DNA of 64,000 bases, from positions 1 through 64,000 of the forward strand of contig NZ_LQBK01000023.1 of assembly GCF_001483755.1 (NCBI RefSeq). Direction: 5' to 3'. This document shows, one piece after another, positions 1-8,549 of the stretch. The translations under genes were made by a program, and so were the position numbers. The stretch is from Kocuria rosea subsp. polaris (GTDB lineage Bacteria > Actinomycetota > Actinomycetes > Actinomycetales > Micrococcaceae). Below the pieces are notes generated by a model. The model had not been told where the DNA came from. It ran no database searches and worked only from the letters and a program-made list of their open reading frames with translations. Numbering within the stretch: the first letter of the stretch is position 1; each line of letters begins with the position of its first letter.

Positions 1-262
1 CGCCTACGACCACTGACCACCCCTTGGAATTACTCATCTAGCCGAGGGAACACGGGATGCGGTGGCCGCGAGGCACTGCGGGTCGGGATCGCCGTGGCGC
101 GGGATGCCCCGCCGTGGGTCCTGCGCGGGGATCCGGCGCTCAGCCTCCTGCGCTGGTTCGGCCACCCTGGTGGATGTCGGCGGGCGGGGTCTCAACACCG
201 TGCTGCGGCCGCCGCTGGAACCGTCCAGGACGATGAGCGCGGGCGACGGAGGAGGCGAGGGC

Positions 263-772
263 ATGGGTGGTGCATCCGGCGCCTCAGCACAGGCGGGAAC
301 GGGTCGAGTCCGGAGATGGGGAACGCGCGTCGTCGTGGCGCTGGCCGTCCTCGCCTCCCCGTTCATCGTCATGCAGGCGTCGTTCCTCATCGACACGGCA
401 CCCATGGTGGCGGTGGCCGACGGGGTGCGACCCGATCCGGGCTGGCGCGAGGAAGCACACAACATCTCAGGCGGACTGTTCTGCATCGACCTCGCCGTCC
501 CGTGCGACAGCATGTGGCGCGAGTACCGGACGGAGCAGCCGGTCACCGTGGCCGATGTCCAGCGCATCAGCGCGGAGGCCGGACTGGGGGTGCGGGTCGA
601 GGGCGACTGTGACACCTCGCCTCTGCGCCCCGGCAGCACCCGACTCCACACGGCGTGCTCGGCCGAGGGGGTCGTCGACGGCTACGACCTGCGGATCCGG
701 GTGCTCAAGTTCCGGGAGGGCGACACCCGGCGGATCATCCAGGTCGCGGTCAGCAGCATCGAGAATCGTTGA
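263..772 (+). CDS. predicted membrane-anchored secreted protein, unknown function
   Basis: I do not recognise this 169-residue protein. It has one hydrophobic segment near the N-terminus (VVVALAVLASPFIVMQASFL, about residues 22-41) and a C-terminal domain with four cysteines that could form disulfides outside the cell. The ATG at 263 is preferred over in-frame ATGs at 62 and 233 because GGAGG lies 7 nt upstream. The longer versions add arginine- and glycine-rich sequence typical of translated non-coding DNA. It stands alone, with no clear operon partner. Confidence 0.55.
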   Translation: MGGASGASAQAGTGRVRRWGTRVVVALAVLASPFIVMQASFLIDTAPMVAVADGVRPDPGWREEAHNISGGLFCIDLAVPCDSMWREYRTEQPVTVADVQRISAEAGLGVRVEGDCDTSPLRPGSTRLHTACSAEGVVDGYDLRIRVLKFREGDTRRIIQVAVSSIENR

Positions 773-902
773 CCCTTCCCGGTGTGATGAGCCCGGCCGG
801 AGGGGTGGGCTGCGGCGGTCACGGCCAAGGGACAGCTCGGTCGAGGGTCTGCAGAGATGCCATCGCCGGCCTGCGGCGTGGACAGCCGGTTGCCGCCGTC
901 TC

Positions 903-1322
903 TCAACTGTTGGTGGGGAACGGGGAGTGATGCTCGTGGGCGATCAACCACTGCCCGTGGCTGTCCACGAAGACCACGGTCGACCGGTTCCGGCCCGAGA
1001 CGACGTCCCCCTCGACCCGGCAGTCCCACACGAAGATCCCGGTGGCGATGGCCACGGGGCCGAACACGTCGATCTTCAGGTCGTCGAACCGTCCGTGGAA
1101 GTCCTCCATCCCGGTGAACTGCTCCGCCTCCAGCCGCATGCTGGTTTCGGCGTCCTGGCGGTCCAACGGCTCGACGTCGTCGAATTTCGAGAACTTCGGT
1201 CCCGCCAGGTGGTAGGCCGCCAGACGGTCGAAGTCCTTGGCCGTCGCAGCATCCAGGATCTGCTCGATCCGCGCCTGCACGGACGCCTGCGCGGATTCGA
1301 AGGGGTCAGCGATGATGTCCAT
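903..1322 (-). CDS. SnoaL-like / NTF2-fold protein
   Basis: A 139-residue protein resembling nuclear-transport-factor-2 / SnoaL-like (DUF4440-type) small domains: an N-terminal helix pair (IEQILDAATAKDFDRLAAYH) followed by strands ending in QWLIAHEHHSPF. Such proteins form cone-shaped alpha+beta dimers that bind or isomerise small ligands, and the substrate cannot be read from sequence. I chose the ATG at 1322 because AGGAGG sits 5 nt upstream; an in-frame start at 1382 would add 20 residues without such a site. No operon partner is seen. Confidence 0.7.
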   Translation of the reverse strand: MDIIADPFESAQASVQARIEQILDAATAKDFDRLAAYHLAGPKFSKFDDVEPLDRQDAETSMRLEAEQFTGMEDFHGRFDDLKIDVFGPVAIATGIFVWDCRVEGDVVSGRNRSTVVFVDSHGQWLIAHEHHSPFPTNS

Positions 1323-1725
1323 CAGTTCCTCCTGGAACGCCTTCCGCAGCACCTTGGCCCTGTCAGCCAATGGCAGAGCCAACCGACACCGCGGTCACGG
1401 CAATGGTTGCCGGGTGCCTCACTATCGTCCTCCGGACCTGCCACCCAGCACCACCCGGGTCGTATCACGACCTGGTTCCGCCCGAGTGCGGCGACCTCGG
1501 TGAGCGGGTTGGGTACGCCGTGGCGGATCGAGACGATGACCGTCCGGGTCGATGGGAGCTCTCCCCGCCGTCGGACCTCGGGGCGATACGAACTGCAGGC
1601 CAGGTCGTGGGTTCCCCTTGTATATTGAGACCGTGACCTTCTACCGCCACCTCCCAGAGCAACACCAACGCGTGCTGCTCGTTGAGCGGTGGCGCTAGCT
1701 GTTCGGCGTTCCCGCTCAACACCAT
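1323..1725. other. intergenic stretch before tRNA-Gln
   Basis: No convincing gene. A relatively AT-rich spot near 1618-1630 (TTGTATATTGAGA) could be a promoter for the tRNA or for a 21-residue GTG ORF at 1633..1698 (VTFYRHLPEQHQRVLLVERW...), which has no ribosome binding site and is probably chance. Confidence 0.3.
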
Positions 1726-1796
1726 TCCGGCGTGGTGTAGCGGCAACACGGCTGACTTTGGATCAGCAGTCCGAGGTTCGATCCCTCGCGCCGGAG
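1726..1796 (+). tRNA. tRNA-Gln (anticodon TTG)
   Basis: A full cloverleaf can be folded by eye. The acceptor stem is TCCGGCG (1726-1732) with CGCCGGA (1789-1795). The anticodon stem is GCTGA/TCAGC (1751-1755/1763-1767) around the loop CTTTGGA with anticodon TTG at 1758-1760. The T stem is CGAGG/CCTCG (1772-1776/1784-1788) around TTCGATC. The discriminator is G1796. The following bases are CA rather than CCA, so the 3' CCA is probably added after transcription. It decodes CAA glutamine codons. Confidence 0.95.
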
Positions 1797-1866
1797 CATT
1801 CGAAATCCCCAGGTCTAGCTCTACCCGTTGTGTTCCCCAGCGACTTTCTTCCCTGGCGCTCCACGA

Positions 1867-2292
1867 TCAGTTCTGGTTCGGAAGCTGTGGCGACGTTGAG
1901 CATAGGGTCGGAGGCGGTCCGCGAAGGCTGGCTGAACGCGTATGCCCACGAGGCCTCGATCGGGACTGCAGCACCGACAGGTGACGGGTGGAGTGTCGAG
2001 CCGTGAATGTCACAGCGGAAGGGACTGCCGCGCCATCACCGGCGAGGATCAGGGTTCGGTCGCCGCAGCTCAGCTTCAAGTTGTCGGGTGCTGTGGTGTG
2101 GTCCTCGGTCTGCCCTGGGTTCGTGCCGGCTTCTGAGATGGTGCACCCCGGGTCGAGGGTGACCGCGGTGGGCGTGACCTGGGAGGGGGTGGTCGGTCTG
2201 TCCTGGAGGAGCAGGTTGTCCTCGCACCCGGTGAGGCCCAGGGATGTGAGAGCGGCAACGGCGACGCTGAGGACACGGACTGATCGCTGCAC
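1867..2292 (-). CDS. small lipoprotein, possibly truncated
   Basis: GTG start at 2292 with AAGGAG 7 nt upstream. The N-terminus is a lipoprotein signal: charged start (MQRSVR), hydrophobic core, and lipobox LTGC with the lipidated Cys at residue 23. The mature part contains DNLKLSCGDRTLILAGDG, weakly like the CGDRTL..AGDGN repeats of DUF3060 proteins. After about residue 95 the sequence becomes arginine/serine-rich (SRSRPRGHTRSAS), as if the reading frame were lost, so this may be a truncated or frameshifted member. Function unknown. It is convergent with the tRNA-Gln. Confidence 0.5.
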   Translation of the reverse strand: MQRSVRVLSVAVAALTSLGLTGCEDNLLLQDRPTTPSQVTPTAVTLDPGCTISEAGTNPGQTEDHTTAPDNLKLSCGDRTLILAGDGAAVPSAVTFTARHSTRHLSVLQSRSRPRGHTRSASLRGPPPTLCSTSPQLPNQN

Positions 2293-2540
2293 AGCGGGGC
2301 TCCTTGGCGACTGGAGGATGCTCTCCCAGCGTCCGACCGGGGCGGTGCGGGGGGTCTATGGCCGCAAGCTGCCGGCGCTGGGCCGTCCGTGCGGACTGCG
2401 GTCATCGTGGTGGCGTCGGGCCGGGGTGGAGGGGGCAGGAACGCGGGCTCGACGGGTGTTCGTGCTTCTCACGCTGTCACCGACGGCCGAGGTGAGTGCT
2501 TCCGAAGGTACGGTGCCCGGACAGGGCGGACAGCCGGGGA

Positions 2541-2584
2541 AATTCCTGGTGAGGATGATGAGGTTCCTGTCTCCACCAGGAATT
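2541..2584. repeat. 11-bp perfect inverted repeat
   Basis: AATTCCTGGTG (2541-2551) is mirrored by CACCAGGAATT (2574-2584) across a 22-nt loop. It lies in a 368-bp gene-free stretch (2293-2660) that otherwise shows no coding signal. There is no T-run, so an intrinsic terminator is unlikely. It could be an operator or an element end for the gene at 2661. Confidence 0.5.
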
Positions 2585-2660
2585 CGCACGCTGAAGCAGA
2601 CGGCTCAGAGCCGCCCCGGAGGCCGATGCTAGTCTTCACGAACGCAACGGAAGTGATGTC

Positions 2661-2846
2661 ATGCACACCAAGGTTCGAGTCGCAGCGATCGTCGTTCTCC
2701 TCCTCGCGCTGGGCCTGTTCGCCGTGACTGAGTGGATGCCGGCCTTGCTGTTCCTGCCTGCGGCAGGAGGTGCGCTGCTGGTGAACGAGCTCGGAATGCT
2801 CACGCCCGGACGGTCCGGCAGCGACAGGAACCGTCCCCGCGGCTGA
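2661..2846 (+). CDS. small two-helix membrane protein
   Basis: A 61-residue ORF with hydrophobic stretches at about residues 6-24 (VRVAAIVVLLLALGLFAVT) and 26-45, followed by a short hydrophilic tail. GGAAG lies 8 nt before the ATG, and a TAGTCT hexamer at 2628-2633 may be its -10. No family recognised. The codon pattern and length fit a genuine small membrane protein, but the evidence is limited. Confidence 0.45.
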   Translation: MHTKVRVAAIVVLLLALGLFAVTEWMPALLFLPAAGGALLVNELGMLTPGRSGSDRNRPRG

Positions 2847-3003
2847 CGGCGCGATCGGCGTTCCACATCCGGGTGGTCATGCTGTTGTCAGCCCCGGTTG
2901 GTTCTCATTGCTTCGGAGATGGTGTGGGCTCGCCGGTCCAGGACTTGCCGCACGAGGGTCAGGGCGGGCGGTCGAGTCCAACGGGTCCTTCGTTCACGTG
3001 CGC

Positions 3004-4002
3004 TCAGACCGTGATGACCACCTTGCCCCGCACCTGACCCGACTCGAGTCGGGTGATCGCCTCGGCGGCGCGCTCGAGCGGGAACACCTTGTCGACGACG
3101 GGCACGACCTCGCCCGCATCGATGCGCCGCGTCAGCTCGGCGAGGTCGCCGCCGTTCCTCCTGGCAGCCAGCGGACGCAGCCGCTGCGACACGAACAACG
3201 ACATGGTCGATGCGCGGATGATGCGACCGACCGGGCCGAACACCTTCCCTCCCTTTCCGGCTGCGACCAAGAGCGTTCCGTGCCGGGTGAGTGAGCGACG
3301 CAACCGTCCGAGGGGGTGGTCGGCGACGAGGTCGAAGATCACGGCGTAGCGACCTCCGCCGGCGGTGAAGTCCTCGCTGGTGTGGTCGATGACGTGGTCG
3401 GCGCCGATCGCACGCACGTGGTCGGCCTTCGCGGCGCGACAGACACCCGTCACCTCGGCGCCCATCGCCTTCGCGAGCTGCACGGCGAATCCGCCGACGC
3501 CGCCGGAGGCGCCGTTCACGAGCACGTGCTGCCCGGGAGCAACGCCTGCCAGCCTGAGTCCTTGGAGCGCGGTGGTCCCCGAGACCGGCACGGCCGAGGC
3601 GTGAACGGCGTCCACGGTCGTCGGGCGCAGCGCGACGAACCGTTCCTGCACCGCGGCGAACTCCGCGTACCCGCCCTGGTTCGACTCCGCGTACACCGCG
3701 TCGCCGACGCGGAAGCGGGTCACCTGCGCACCGACCGCCGCGACTACGCCCGCGACGTCCCGGCCGATGGTCGGTTGCCTGGGCCGCCGGAGCCCGAATG
3801 CGAGGCGGACCATCCGTGGCTCGCCATGCATCAACAGGATGTCGCCGGCGTTGACCCCGACTGCGCCCAACCGGATGAGCACCTCGTCGTCGCCGGTCAC
3901 CGGCGTCTCGACCTCGGCGAGCGAGAGCACCTCGGTCCCGCCGTATCGCAGTTGGGTGATGGCCCTCATCGTTTTGCGCGGATGCTGAGTGCGTGTGTTC
4001 AT
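3004..4002 (-). CDS. NAD(P)-dependent alcohol dehydrogenase / quinone-oxidoreductase-like MDR protein
   Basis: A 332-residue medium-chain dehydrogenase/reductase. It has the N-terminal GroES-like fold (DDEVLIRLGAVGVNAGDI, about residues 38-55), the Rossmann motif NGASGGVGG at 163-171, and the closing motif of the quinone-oxidoreductase group (PLERAAEAITRLESGQVRGKVVITV-type end). No structural or catalytic zinc cysteines are present, so it is a zinc-independent NADPH:quinone or enone reductase type. Its substrate is unknown. The ATG at 4002 has GGAG 7 nt upstream. A paralogue with the same C-terminal signature lies at 22759..23793. Confidence 0.85.
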   Translation of the reverse strand: MNTRTQHPRKTMRAITQLRYGGTEVLSLAEVETPVTGDDEVLIRLGAVGVNAGDILLMHGEPRMVRLAFGLRRPRQPTIGRDVAGVVAAVGAQVTRFRVGDAVYAESNQGGYAEFAAVQERFVALRPTTVDAVHASAVPVSGTTALQGLRLAGVAPGQHVLVNGASGGVGGFAVQLAKAMGAEVTGVCRAAKADHVRAIGADHVIDHTSEDFTAGGGRYAVIFDLVADHPLGRLRRSLTRHGTLLVAAGKGGKVFGPVGRIIRASTMSLFVSQRLRPLAARRNGGDLAELTRRIDAGEVVPVVDKVFPLERAAEAITRLESGQVRGKVVITV

Positions 4003-4064
4003 GGCGTTCTCCAGTCTCGGTCGGTTCAGGGGCATCGCCGGAGGGTTCCAGGGTGCAGTCCCGG

Positions 4065-4300
4065 TCAAGAGCGAGCTGTGACCGACGCCCTCTGCCGCCG
4101 CATCGAGTGCACGATGACGACCGGGAGCGGCGCGACCAGGACGATCGCCTTGGCGCCGAGGACCGGGATCCGGGCCGGGACTGCCGCGAACGTGGAGCGG
4201 ATCATGGTGGCGTATTCGCCGGTGATGGACAGGCCGCCCAGGACGGCGATGGCCGGCGTGCCCGTCGTGGCGGGTCGGTGCGGCGGACGACGACGTTGCC
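4065..4300 (-). pseudogene. possible remnant of a membrane-protein gene
   Basis: One minus-strand frame ends in a protein-like stretch: TPAIAVLGGLSITGEYATMI, then IPVLGAKAIVLVAPLPVVIV, then a basic tail and a stop at 4065. Upstream the frame decays into arginine/proline-rich nonsense. The stretch looks like the last membrane helix of a lost gene. The rest of 4003-4485 shows no gene. I cannot assign a family. Confidence 0.25.
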
Positions 4301-4485
4301 GCGCTGGGGGCCGGTGTCGACGATGCGGGGGCTCTGCGTGCGCGTCCGATGACCTGACCTGCCGGTGGGGGCCTTGGAAGGCCCCCACGCGACGTCTCAG
4401 TGGTGGTTGGTGTCCCACTGCCAGGAGGCCCGCTCCGCGGCACCGAAGCAGATGGCTCCGAACAGGACGGGAACCGTTCTTGGGT

Positions 4486-4980
4486 TCACGCTTGCTGCTG
4501 GATGCGAGCGGCTTCACGGTCCGGGTTGGCCGGCATGGTCGCCGGCGACGCGGTGCGGGGCCAGGTCCAGGCGGAGCGCAGGATGAAGGCCAGGAGCAGC
4601 ACCTCGATGGTGATGTGGAAGCCGTAGTAGAAGGCCCAGTCCCAAGACGTCCCGACCGCGTTGAACACCGTGACGGGGATGTAGAGCGATGCCACGACGA
4701 GGTTCGTGGCGCGGTTCGCACGGGCGGGCAGCGTCATGGAGAGCATCACCATCAGGGCCGGGATCCCGATGACCACGACGAAGACGGTCATCAACGTCGG
4801 GGTGATGCCGAACTCGAAGATGCCGCCACCTCGGATCTGGTCGATGGCGCCGGGCTGGTAGAGGTGGAAGTAGTCGATGTAGATGTAGAAGAACATCAAG
4901 CTGGTCCATGCCGCCGCGAGCTTGGCCTGCACCGGGATCCGCAGGTTCTCCAGCGTGGTGGTGCGTTGACGTGTTCTCAT
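4486..4980 (-). CDS. DUF6326-type integral membrane protein
   Basis: A 164-residue protein with four predicted membrane helices (about residues 22-42, 55-80, 90-110 and 117-138). It carries family-like stretches IPVQAKLAAAWTSLMF, SMTLPARANRATNLVVASLY and AFILRSAWTWPRTAS, which I associate with DUF6326 family proteins; function unknown. It diverges from the TetR gene at 5105, and the shared intergenic region holds two mirror-image palindromes, so it is probably repressed by that TetR. Confidence 0.75.
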   Translation of the reverse strand: MRTRQRTTTLENLRIPVQAKLAAAWTSLMFFYIYIDYFHLYQPGAIDQIRGGGIFEFGITPTLMTVFVVVIGIPALMVMLSMTLPARANRATNLVVASLYIPVTVFNAVGTSWDWAFYYGFHITIEVLLLAFILRSAWTWPRTASPATMPANPDREAARIQQQA

Positions 4981-5038
4981 CGTGGGCTCCGTTGTGGTGG
5001 TGAGGATCGCCAGGTCCTCGGGTTTTGTCGAACATGCG

Positions 5039-5054
5039 ACTTACGCCTGTAAGG
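5039..5054. promoter_or_regulatory. TetR operator half-site O1 (palindrome)
   Basis: ACTTACGCCTGTAAGG: the arms CTTAC/GTAAG flank GCCT. It is the exact reverse complement, over 15 bases, of the second palindrome at 5073-5088. The two centres are about 34 bp apart, between the divergent DUF6326 and TetR genes. Confidence 0.75.
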
Positions 5055-5072
5055 GCGTAATCACGAGTTTAG

Positions 5073-5088
5073 ACTTACAGGCGTAAGT
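5073..5088. promoter_or_regulatory. TetR operator half-site O2 (palindrome)
   Basis: ACTTACAGGCGTAAGT: arms ACTTAC/GTAAGT around AGGC. It ends 16 nt before the preferred TetR start (5105) and overlaps an alternative GTG start at 5087. An operator there argues for the downstream start and for autoregulation. Confidence 0.75.
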
Positions 5089-5104
5089 GCGCAAGGATGG
5101 GAAA

Positions 5105-5773
5105 ATGACGCGACGCACACCATTGAGCAGGGAGAGGATCATCGACGCCGCCGCCGCGGTCGCCGACCGCGCGGGTGTCGCCGCCGTGAGCATGCGCAGT
5201 GTCGCGAAGGCGCTCGGCGTCGAGGCTATGTCGCTCTACCATCACGTCCCCAGCAAGGAGGCGCTGCTCGACGACCTCGCCGACTGGGTGTTCGAGAGGA
5301 TCGAACTGCCCCAGGTCGGCGCGACCTGGCGGGAGGCGCTGACCGGCCGGGCACGATCGGCACGGTCGGTGCTCACCGCTCATCCGTGGGCGCTCGGGAT
5401 GATGGAGTCGCGCCCCAACCCCGGCCCAGCGCTGCTGCAGCACCACGACCGTCTCCTCGGCGTGCTGATGGCCGAGGGCTTCAGCGCCGCGCTCGCAACA
5501 CACGCGTTCTCCGCGATCGACGCCTACGTGTACGGGTTCGCGCTGACCTGGACGAGCCTGCCGTTCGAACCGGGGGACGGCGCCGAGGAGGCGTTCGCCG
5601 TCAAGGTCGGGGCGTCGGCGGAGCTGTATCCGCACATTGCGCGCTCGCGTGCCGAGCTGCTGGGCGATGGCGTCTACGCGTTCGCGGACGAGTTCGACTA
5701 CGGGTTGGAGCTGCTGCTGGAGAGCCTGGAGCGTCGGGTCGCCGACGAGAGCCCCACGCTTCGCGGGCGTTAG
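5105..5773 (+). CDS. TetR-family transcriptional regulator (TetR_C type)
   Basis: A 222-residue repressor. The N-terminal helix-turn-helix (SRERIIDAAAAVADRAGVAA, then SMRSVAKALGVEAMSLYHHV, about residues 7-50) is typical of the TetR class whose C-terminal ligand domain is TetR_C (HPWALGMMESR, HAFSAIDAYVYGFAL). AAGGA lies 8 nt before the ATG at 5105. It is divergent from a DUF6326 gene across two perfect mirror palindromes, and 17 nt upstream of an MDR oxidoreductase gene on the same strand that it very likely co-controls. The inducer is unknown; the enzyme type suggests an electrophile or quinone. Confidence 0.9.
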   Translation: MTRRTPLSRERIIDAAAAVADRAGVAAVSMRSVAKALGVEAMSLYHHVPSKEALLDDLADWVFERIELPQVGATWREALTGRARSARSVLTAHPWALGMMESRPNPGPALLQHHDRLLGVLMAEGFSAALATHAFSAIDAYVYGFALTWTSLPFEPGDGAEEAFAVKVGASAELYPHIARSRAELLGDGVYAFADEFDYGLELLLESLERRVADESPTLRGR

Positions 5774-5790
5774 CGCATGGTCGTGCGGGC

Positions 5791-6756
5791 ATGAGAGCGA
5801 TCGTCCATGACCGCTACGGCTCGCCCGATGTTCTGCGGCTCGCCGACATCGCCACGCCGACGCCGGGAAGAGGCCAGGTGCTCGTGCGGGTGATCGCGAC
5901 CTCGGTCAATCTGAGCGATTGGGAGGGGCTGCACGGGGCGCCCGCCTATGCCCGACTCGGCGGCCTGTTCAGACCCGCCCGCCGCACGCTCGGTTCGGAC
6001 ATCGCGGGAGTGGTCCAGGCAGTGGGCGCAGGGGTCACGCTGTTCCGGCCCGGTGACAATGTCTACGGCGACAATCTCACGCTGAAAGGCGGCTTCGCGG
6101 AGTACGCCGTGGCGCCCGAGCACGCTCTCGCGCTCAAGCCGGCCGGACTGTCGTTCGCCGAGGCGTCGACACTGCCGCAGTCGGGGGCGATCGCGGTGCA
6201 AGCAGTTGCGCGCGCGAAGCCCGGTGAGCGGATGCTGATCAACGGCGCCGGCGGAGGAACGGGGGCGTTCGCGCTCCAGCTCGCCGCTGCTTCCGGCATC
6301 CATGTCACCGCCGTCGACAACGCCGGCAAGCTCGACTTCATGCGATCCCTGGGGGCCGCCGAGGTCATCGACTACCGCACCGACGACTTCACGCGCACCG
6401 GTCCGTACGACCTCATCATCGACCTCGCCGCCCGGCGGTCGGTGTTCGCGTATCGCCGTGCGCTCGCCCCCGGTGGCACCTGCCTGATCGTCGGCGGGAC
6501 GACGCGCGCCCTGCTGCGGGTGGTGACGGTAGGCACACTGATCGGCACGATGACGGGTCGGCGGCTGGGGGTTCTCGCCGTCAAGCCGGGTCCGGCGCAC
6601 TTCTCGCCTCTTGCCGACCGATGCATCGCGGGAGACGTCCGTATCCACATCGACCGCGTGTTCCCACTCGAGCAGGTGCCCGAAGCGCTCACCTACGTCG
6701 GTGACGGCCACGCGCTCGGCAAAGTGGTGGTCGAGGCGCGGGCAGGTGTCGACTGA
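5791..6756 (+). CDS. NAD(P)-dependent MDR oxidoreductase (zinc-less)
   Basis: A 321-residue medium-chain reductase. N-terminal GroES-like domain (GQVLVRVIATSVNLSDWEGL), cofactor loop NGAGGGTGAF at 151-160, and a C-terminal signature RVFPLEQVPEALTYVGDGHALGKVVV. There are no zinc-binding cysteine quartets. It starts 17 nt after the TetR gene stop, so the two form one operon; it probably reduces a quinone or alpha,beta-unsaturated carbonyl sensed by that TetR. It is more distant from the two other MDR proteins of this window than they are from each other, judged by the closing motif. Confidence 0.85.
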   Translation: MRAIVHDRYGSPDVLRLADIATPTPGRGQVLVRVIATSVNLSDWEGLHGAPAYARLGGLFRPARRTLGSDIAGVVQAVGAGVTLFRPGDNVYGDNLTLKGGFAEYAVAPEHALALKPAGLSFAEASTLPQSGAIAVQAVARAKPGERMLINGAGGGTGAFALQLAAASGIHVTAVDNAGKLDFMRSLGAAEVIDYRTDDFTRTGPYDLIIDLAARRSVFAYRRALAPGGTCLIVGGTTRALLRVVTVGTLIGTMTGRRLGVLAVKPGPAHFSPLADRCIAGDVRIHIDRVFPLEQVPEALTYVGDGHALGKVVVEARAGVD

Positions 6757-7026
6757 AGACCGCGCGAACCTATGAGCGGGTCGATCCCGACGCCTCGAGG
6801 AGCAGGACGGCCACGACCCTCGCGGCCACGTGAAGCCACACATGCTGGACACGAAATCTCGCCCCGACCCCGGCTGCCCTGTGGGCCAGGTCGGTCGAGT
6901 CCGGCCACATCCGGGGTGTCACCAGTTCGGCACGCGGCCAGCATCTTTTCCCGGACCGGTCGCTCTCGGTAGGGCCTTGGCATCTGGACGCTGGCAGAAC
7001 GCACTGTGGCGCTGGTAGAACGGAGC

Positions 7027-8505
7027 ATGGCCATCGACGCCTTCGAACCCCATCCGATCGTCCGCCTGCTCGGCAAGCCCTCCGCCGACTTCACCGGCGG
7101 GGACCTCGTGCGGGCGACCGAACAGCTGGGGCTGCACCAGGTGAACCTGCGCTACGTCGGCGGCGACGGGCGCCTGAAGACCCTGGCCTTCCCCATCAAT
7201 TCGCGCGAGCACCTCATCGAGGTGCTGACGCGGGGCGAGCGTGTGGACGGCTCGAGTGTCTTCACCGGCACCGATACCGACAACAGCGACGTCTACATCG
7301 TTCCGCGGCACCGCACCGCCTTCCTCAACCCCTTCGGGGCGCGGTGCTCGCTCGACGTGCTGTGCTCCTTCTACGACGAGCTCGGCAAGCCGCTGTCCTA
7401 CGCGCGCGAGCAGGTGGTGCGCCGCGCGGCCGAGGTGCTGACGCAGGAGAACGGCATGACGCTGGAAGCCTTCGGCGAGCTGGAGTACTACCTCGTCGGC
7501 GAGCCCGAGCGGATCTATCCCGTCGAGGAGGAGCGCGGCTATCAGGAGTCGGCGCCATTCTCGAAGGGCCAGCGGGTCCGGGAACAGGTGCTGGGGCACC
7601 TCTGCGCCATGGGGGTGCCGGTGAAGTACGCCCACGGCGAGGTCGGCAACATCCTCGAGGACGACCGGCAGCTGGTGCAGCACGAGATCGAGCTCCAACC
7701 CGTGCCCTTGGAGCAGGCAGCCGACAACCTCGTCCTGGCGAAGTGGGTGGTGCGCGAAGTCGCCCACGCCCACGGTCTCGAGGCGACCTTCGCTCCCTCG
7801 GTGAGCGGCAAGGGCGCAGGAAACGGCCTGCACATCCACAGCCTGCTGGTGCGCCACGGCGTCAGCACCATCGTCGGCAAGGAGGGGATCAACGACACCG
7901 GGCGTCGGCTGATCGCCGGCTATCTCTCGGCGGCCAGAGCGCTGACCGCGTTCGGCAACACGGTCCCCACGTCCTACCTGCGATTCACCGACGGTGCGGA
8001 GTCGCCCGAGAGCATCTGCTGGGGTGAGCAGAACCGCACCGGTCTCGTCCGGGTCCCCCTGGCGTGGGGTGGGGACGTGCTGGCCGGAATGGTCGCCCAC
8101 GCCAATCCCGGCAGCGCCGAGCCCGTCCCCGAACCCGCCACGCACCCGCAGACCGTCGAGTTCCGGCTCGCCGACGGCTCGGCCGACGTGCACCTGCTCC
8201 TGGCCGGCATGGCCGTCGCGGCGAAGCATGGGCTGAACGATCCCGGGAGTGTGGAGCTGGCCGAGCGGCTCAGCGCCGCCGACCACGACGACTTCGAGCA
8301 CCTGCCCAGCTCGTGCGCGGAGTCGGCCGACATGCTCGAGGCCGAGCGCGAGATCTTCGAGGCCGACGGCGTCTTCCCCGGTGCGCTCATCGACGCCGTG
8401 CTCGTGGGCTTGCGCGGCACCGACGACGCCACGCCGGTCGGGGAGCTCGCAGAAGACGAGGCTGCTCGGAAGGGGCTCATTCGCCGTCACTGGCACGTCG
8501 GCTGA
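7027..8505 (+). CDS. glutamine synthetase family protein
   Basis: A 492-residue homologue of the glutamine synthetase catalytic fold. Recognisable blocks are EAFGELEYYLVGE (metal and substrate glutamates), KYAHGEVGNILEDDRQLVQHEIE, GKGAGNGLHIHSLL (the GS NGxGxHxH ammonia/glutamate loop), TSYLRF and the C-terminal TVEFRLADGSADVHLLLAGM. It lacks a clear adenylylation-tyrosine block, so it belongs to the divergent GS-like / gamma-glutamyl ligase group acting on glutamate or on amines, not clearly housekeeping GlnA. The ATG at 7027 is preceded by TAGAAC-GGAGC; an in-frame GTG at 7006 is possible. It is convergent with cadI, and no nitrogen regulator is adjacent. Confidence 0.8.
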   Translation: MAIDAFEPHPIVRLLGKPSADFTGGDLVRATEQLGLHQVNLRYVGGDGRLKTLAFPINSREHLIEVLTRGERVDGSSVFTGTDTDNSDVYIVPRHRTAFLNPFGARCSLDVLCSFYDELGKPLSYAREQVVRRAAEVLTQENGMTLEAFGELEYYLVGEPERIYPVEEERGYQESAPFSKGQRVREQVLGHLCAMGVPVKYAHGEVGNILEDDRQLVQHEIELQPVPLEQAADNLVLAKWVVREVAHAHGLEATFAPSVSGKGAGNGLHIHSLLVRHGVSTIVGKEGINDTGRRLIAGYLSAARALTAFGNTVPTSYLRFTDGAESPESICWGEQNRTGLVRVPLAWGGDVLAGMVAHANPGSAEPVPEPATHPQTVEFRLADGSADVHLLLAGMAVAAKHGLNDPGSVELAERLSAADHDDFEHLPSSCAESADMLEAEREIFEADGVFPGALIDAVLVGLRGTDDATPVGELAEDEAARKGLIRRHWHVG

Positions 8506-8549
8506 ACTCGGCCGGCCTTCGGGTGAAGGCGGCTCGCCCCTGGGGCGCC

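Noticed and set aside
1465-1749. Minus-strand ORF overlapping the tRNA-Gln
   Set aside because: It runs through the tRNA gene and is Ser/Arg-rich with no domain or ribosome binding site.
3004-4443. Longer N-terminus for the first MDR protein
   Set aside because: The extra 147 residues are Arg/Pro/Gly-rich; a good ribosome site and the GroES-like domain start support 4002.
8506-8549. Terminator between the glutamine-synthetase-like gene and cadI
   Set aside because: Only weak, mismatched GC pairing in 44 bp; not enough to call.
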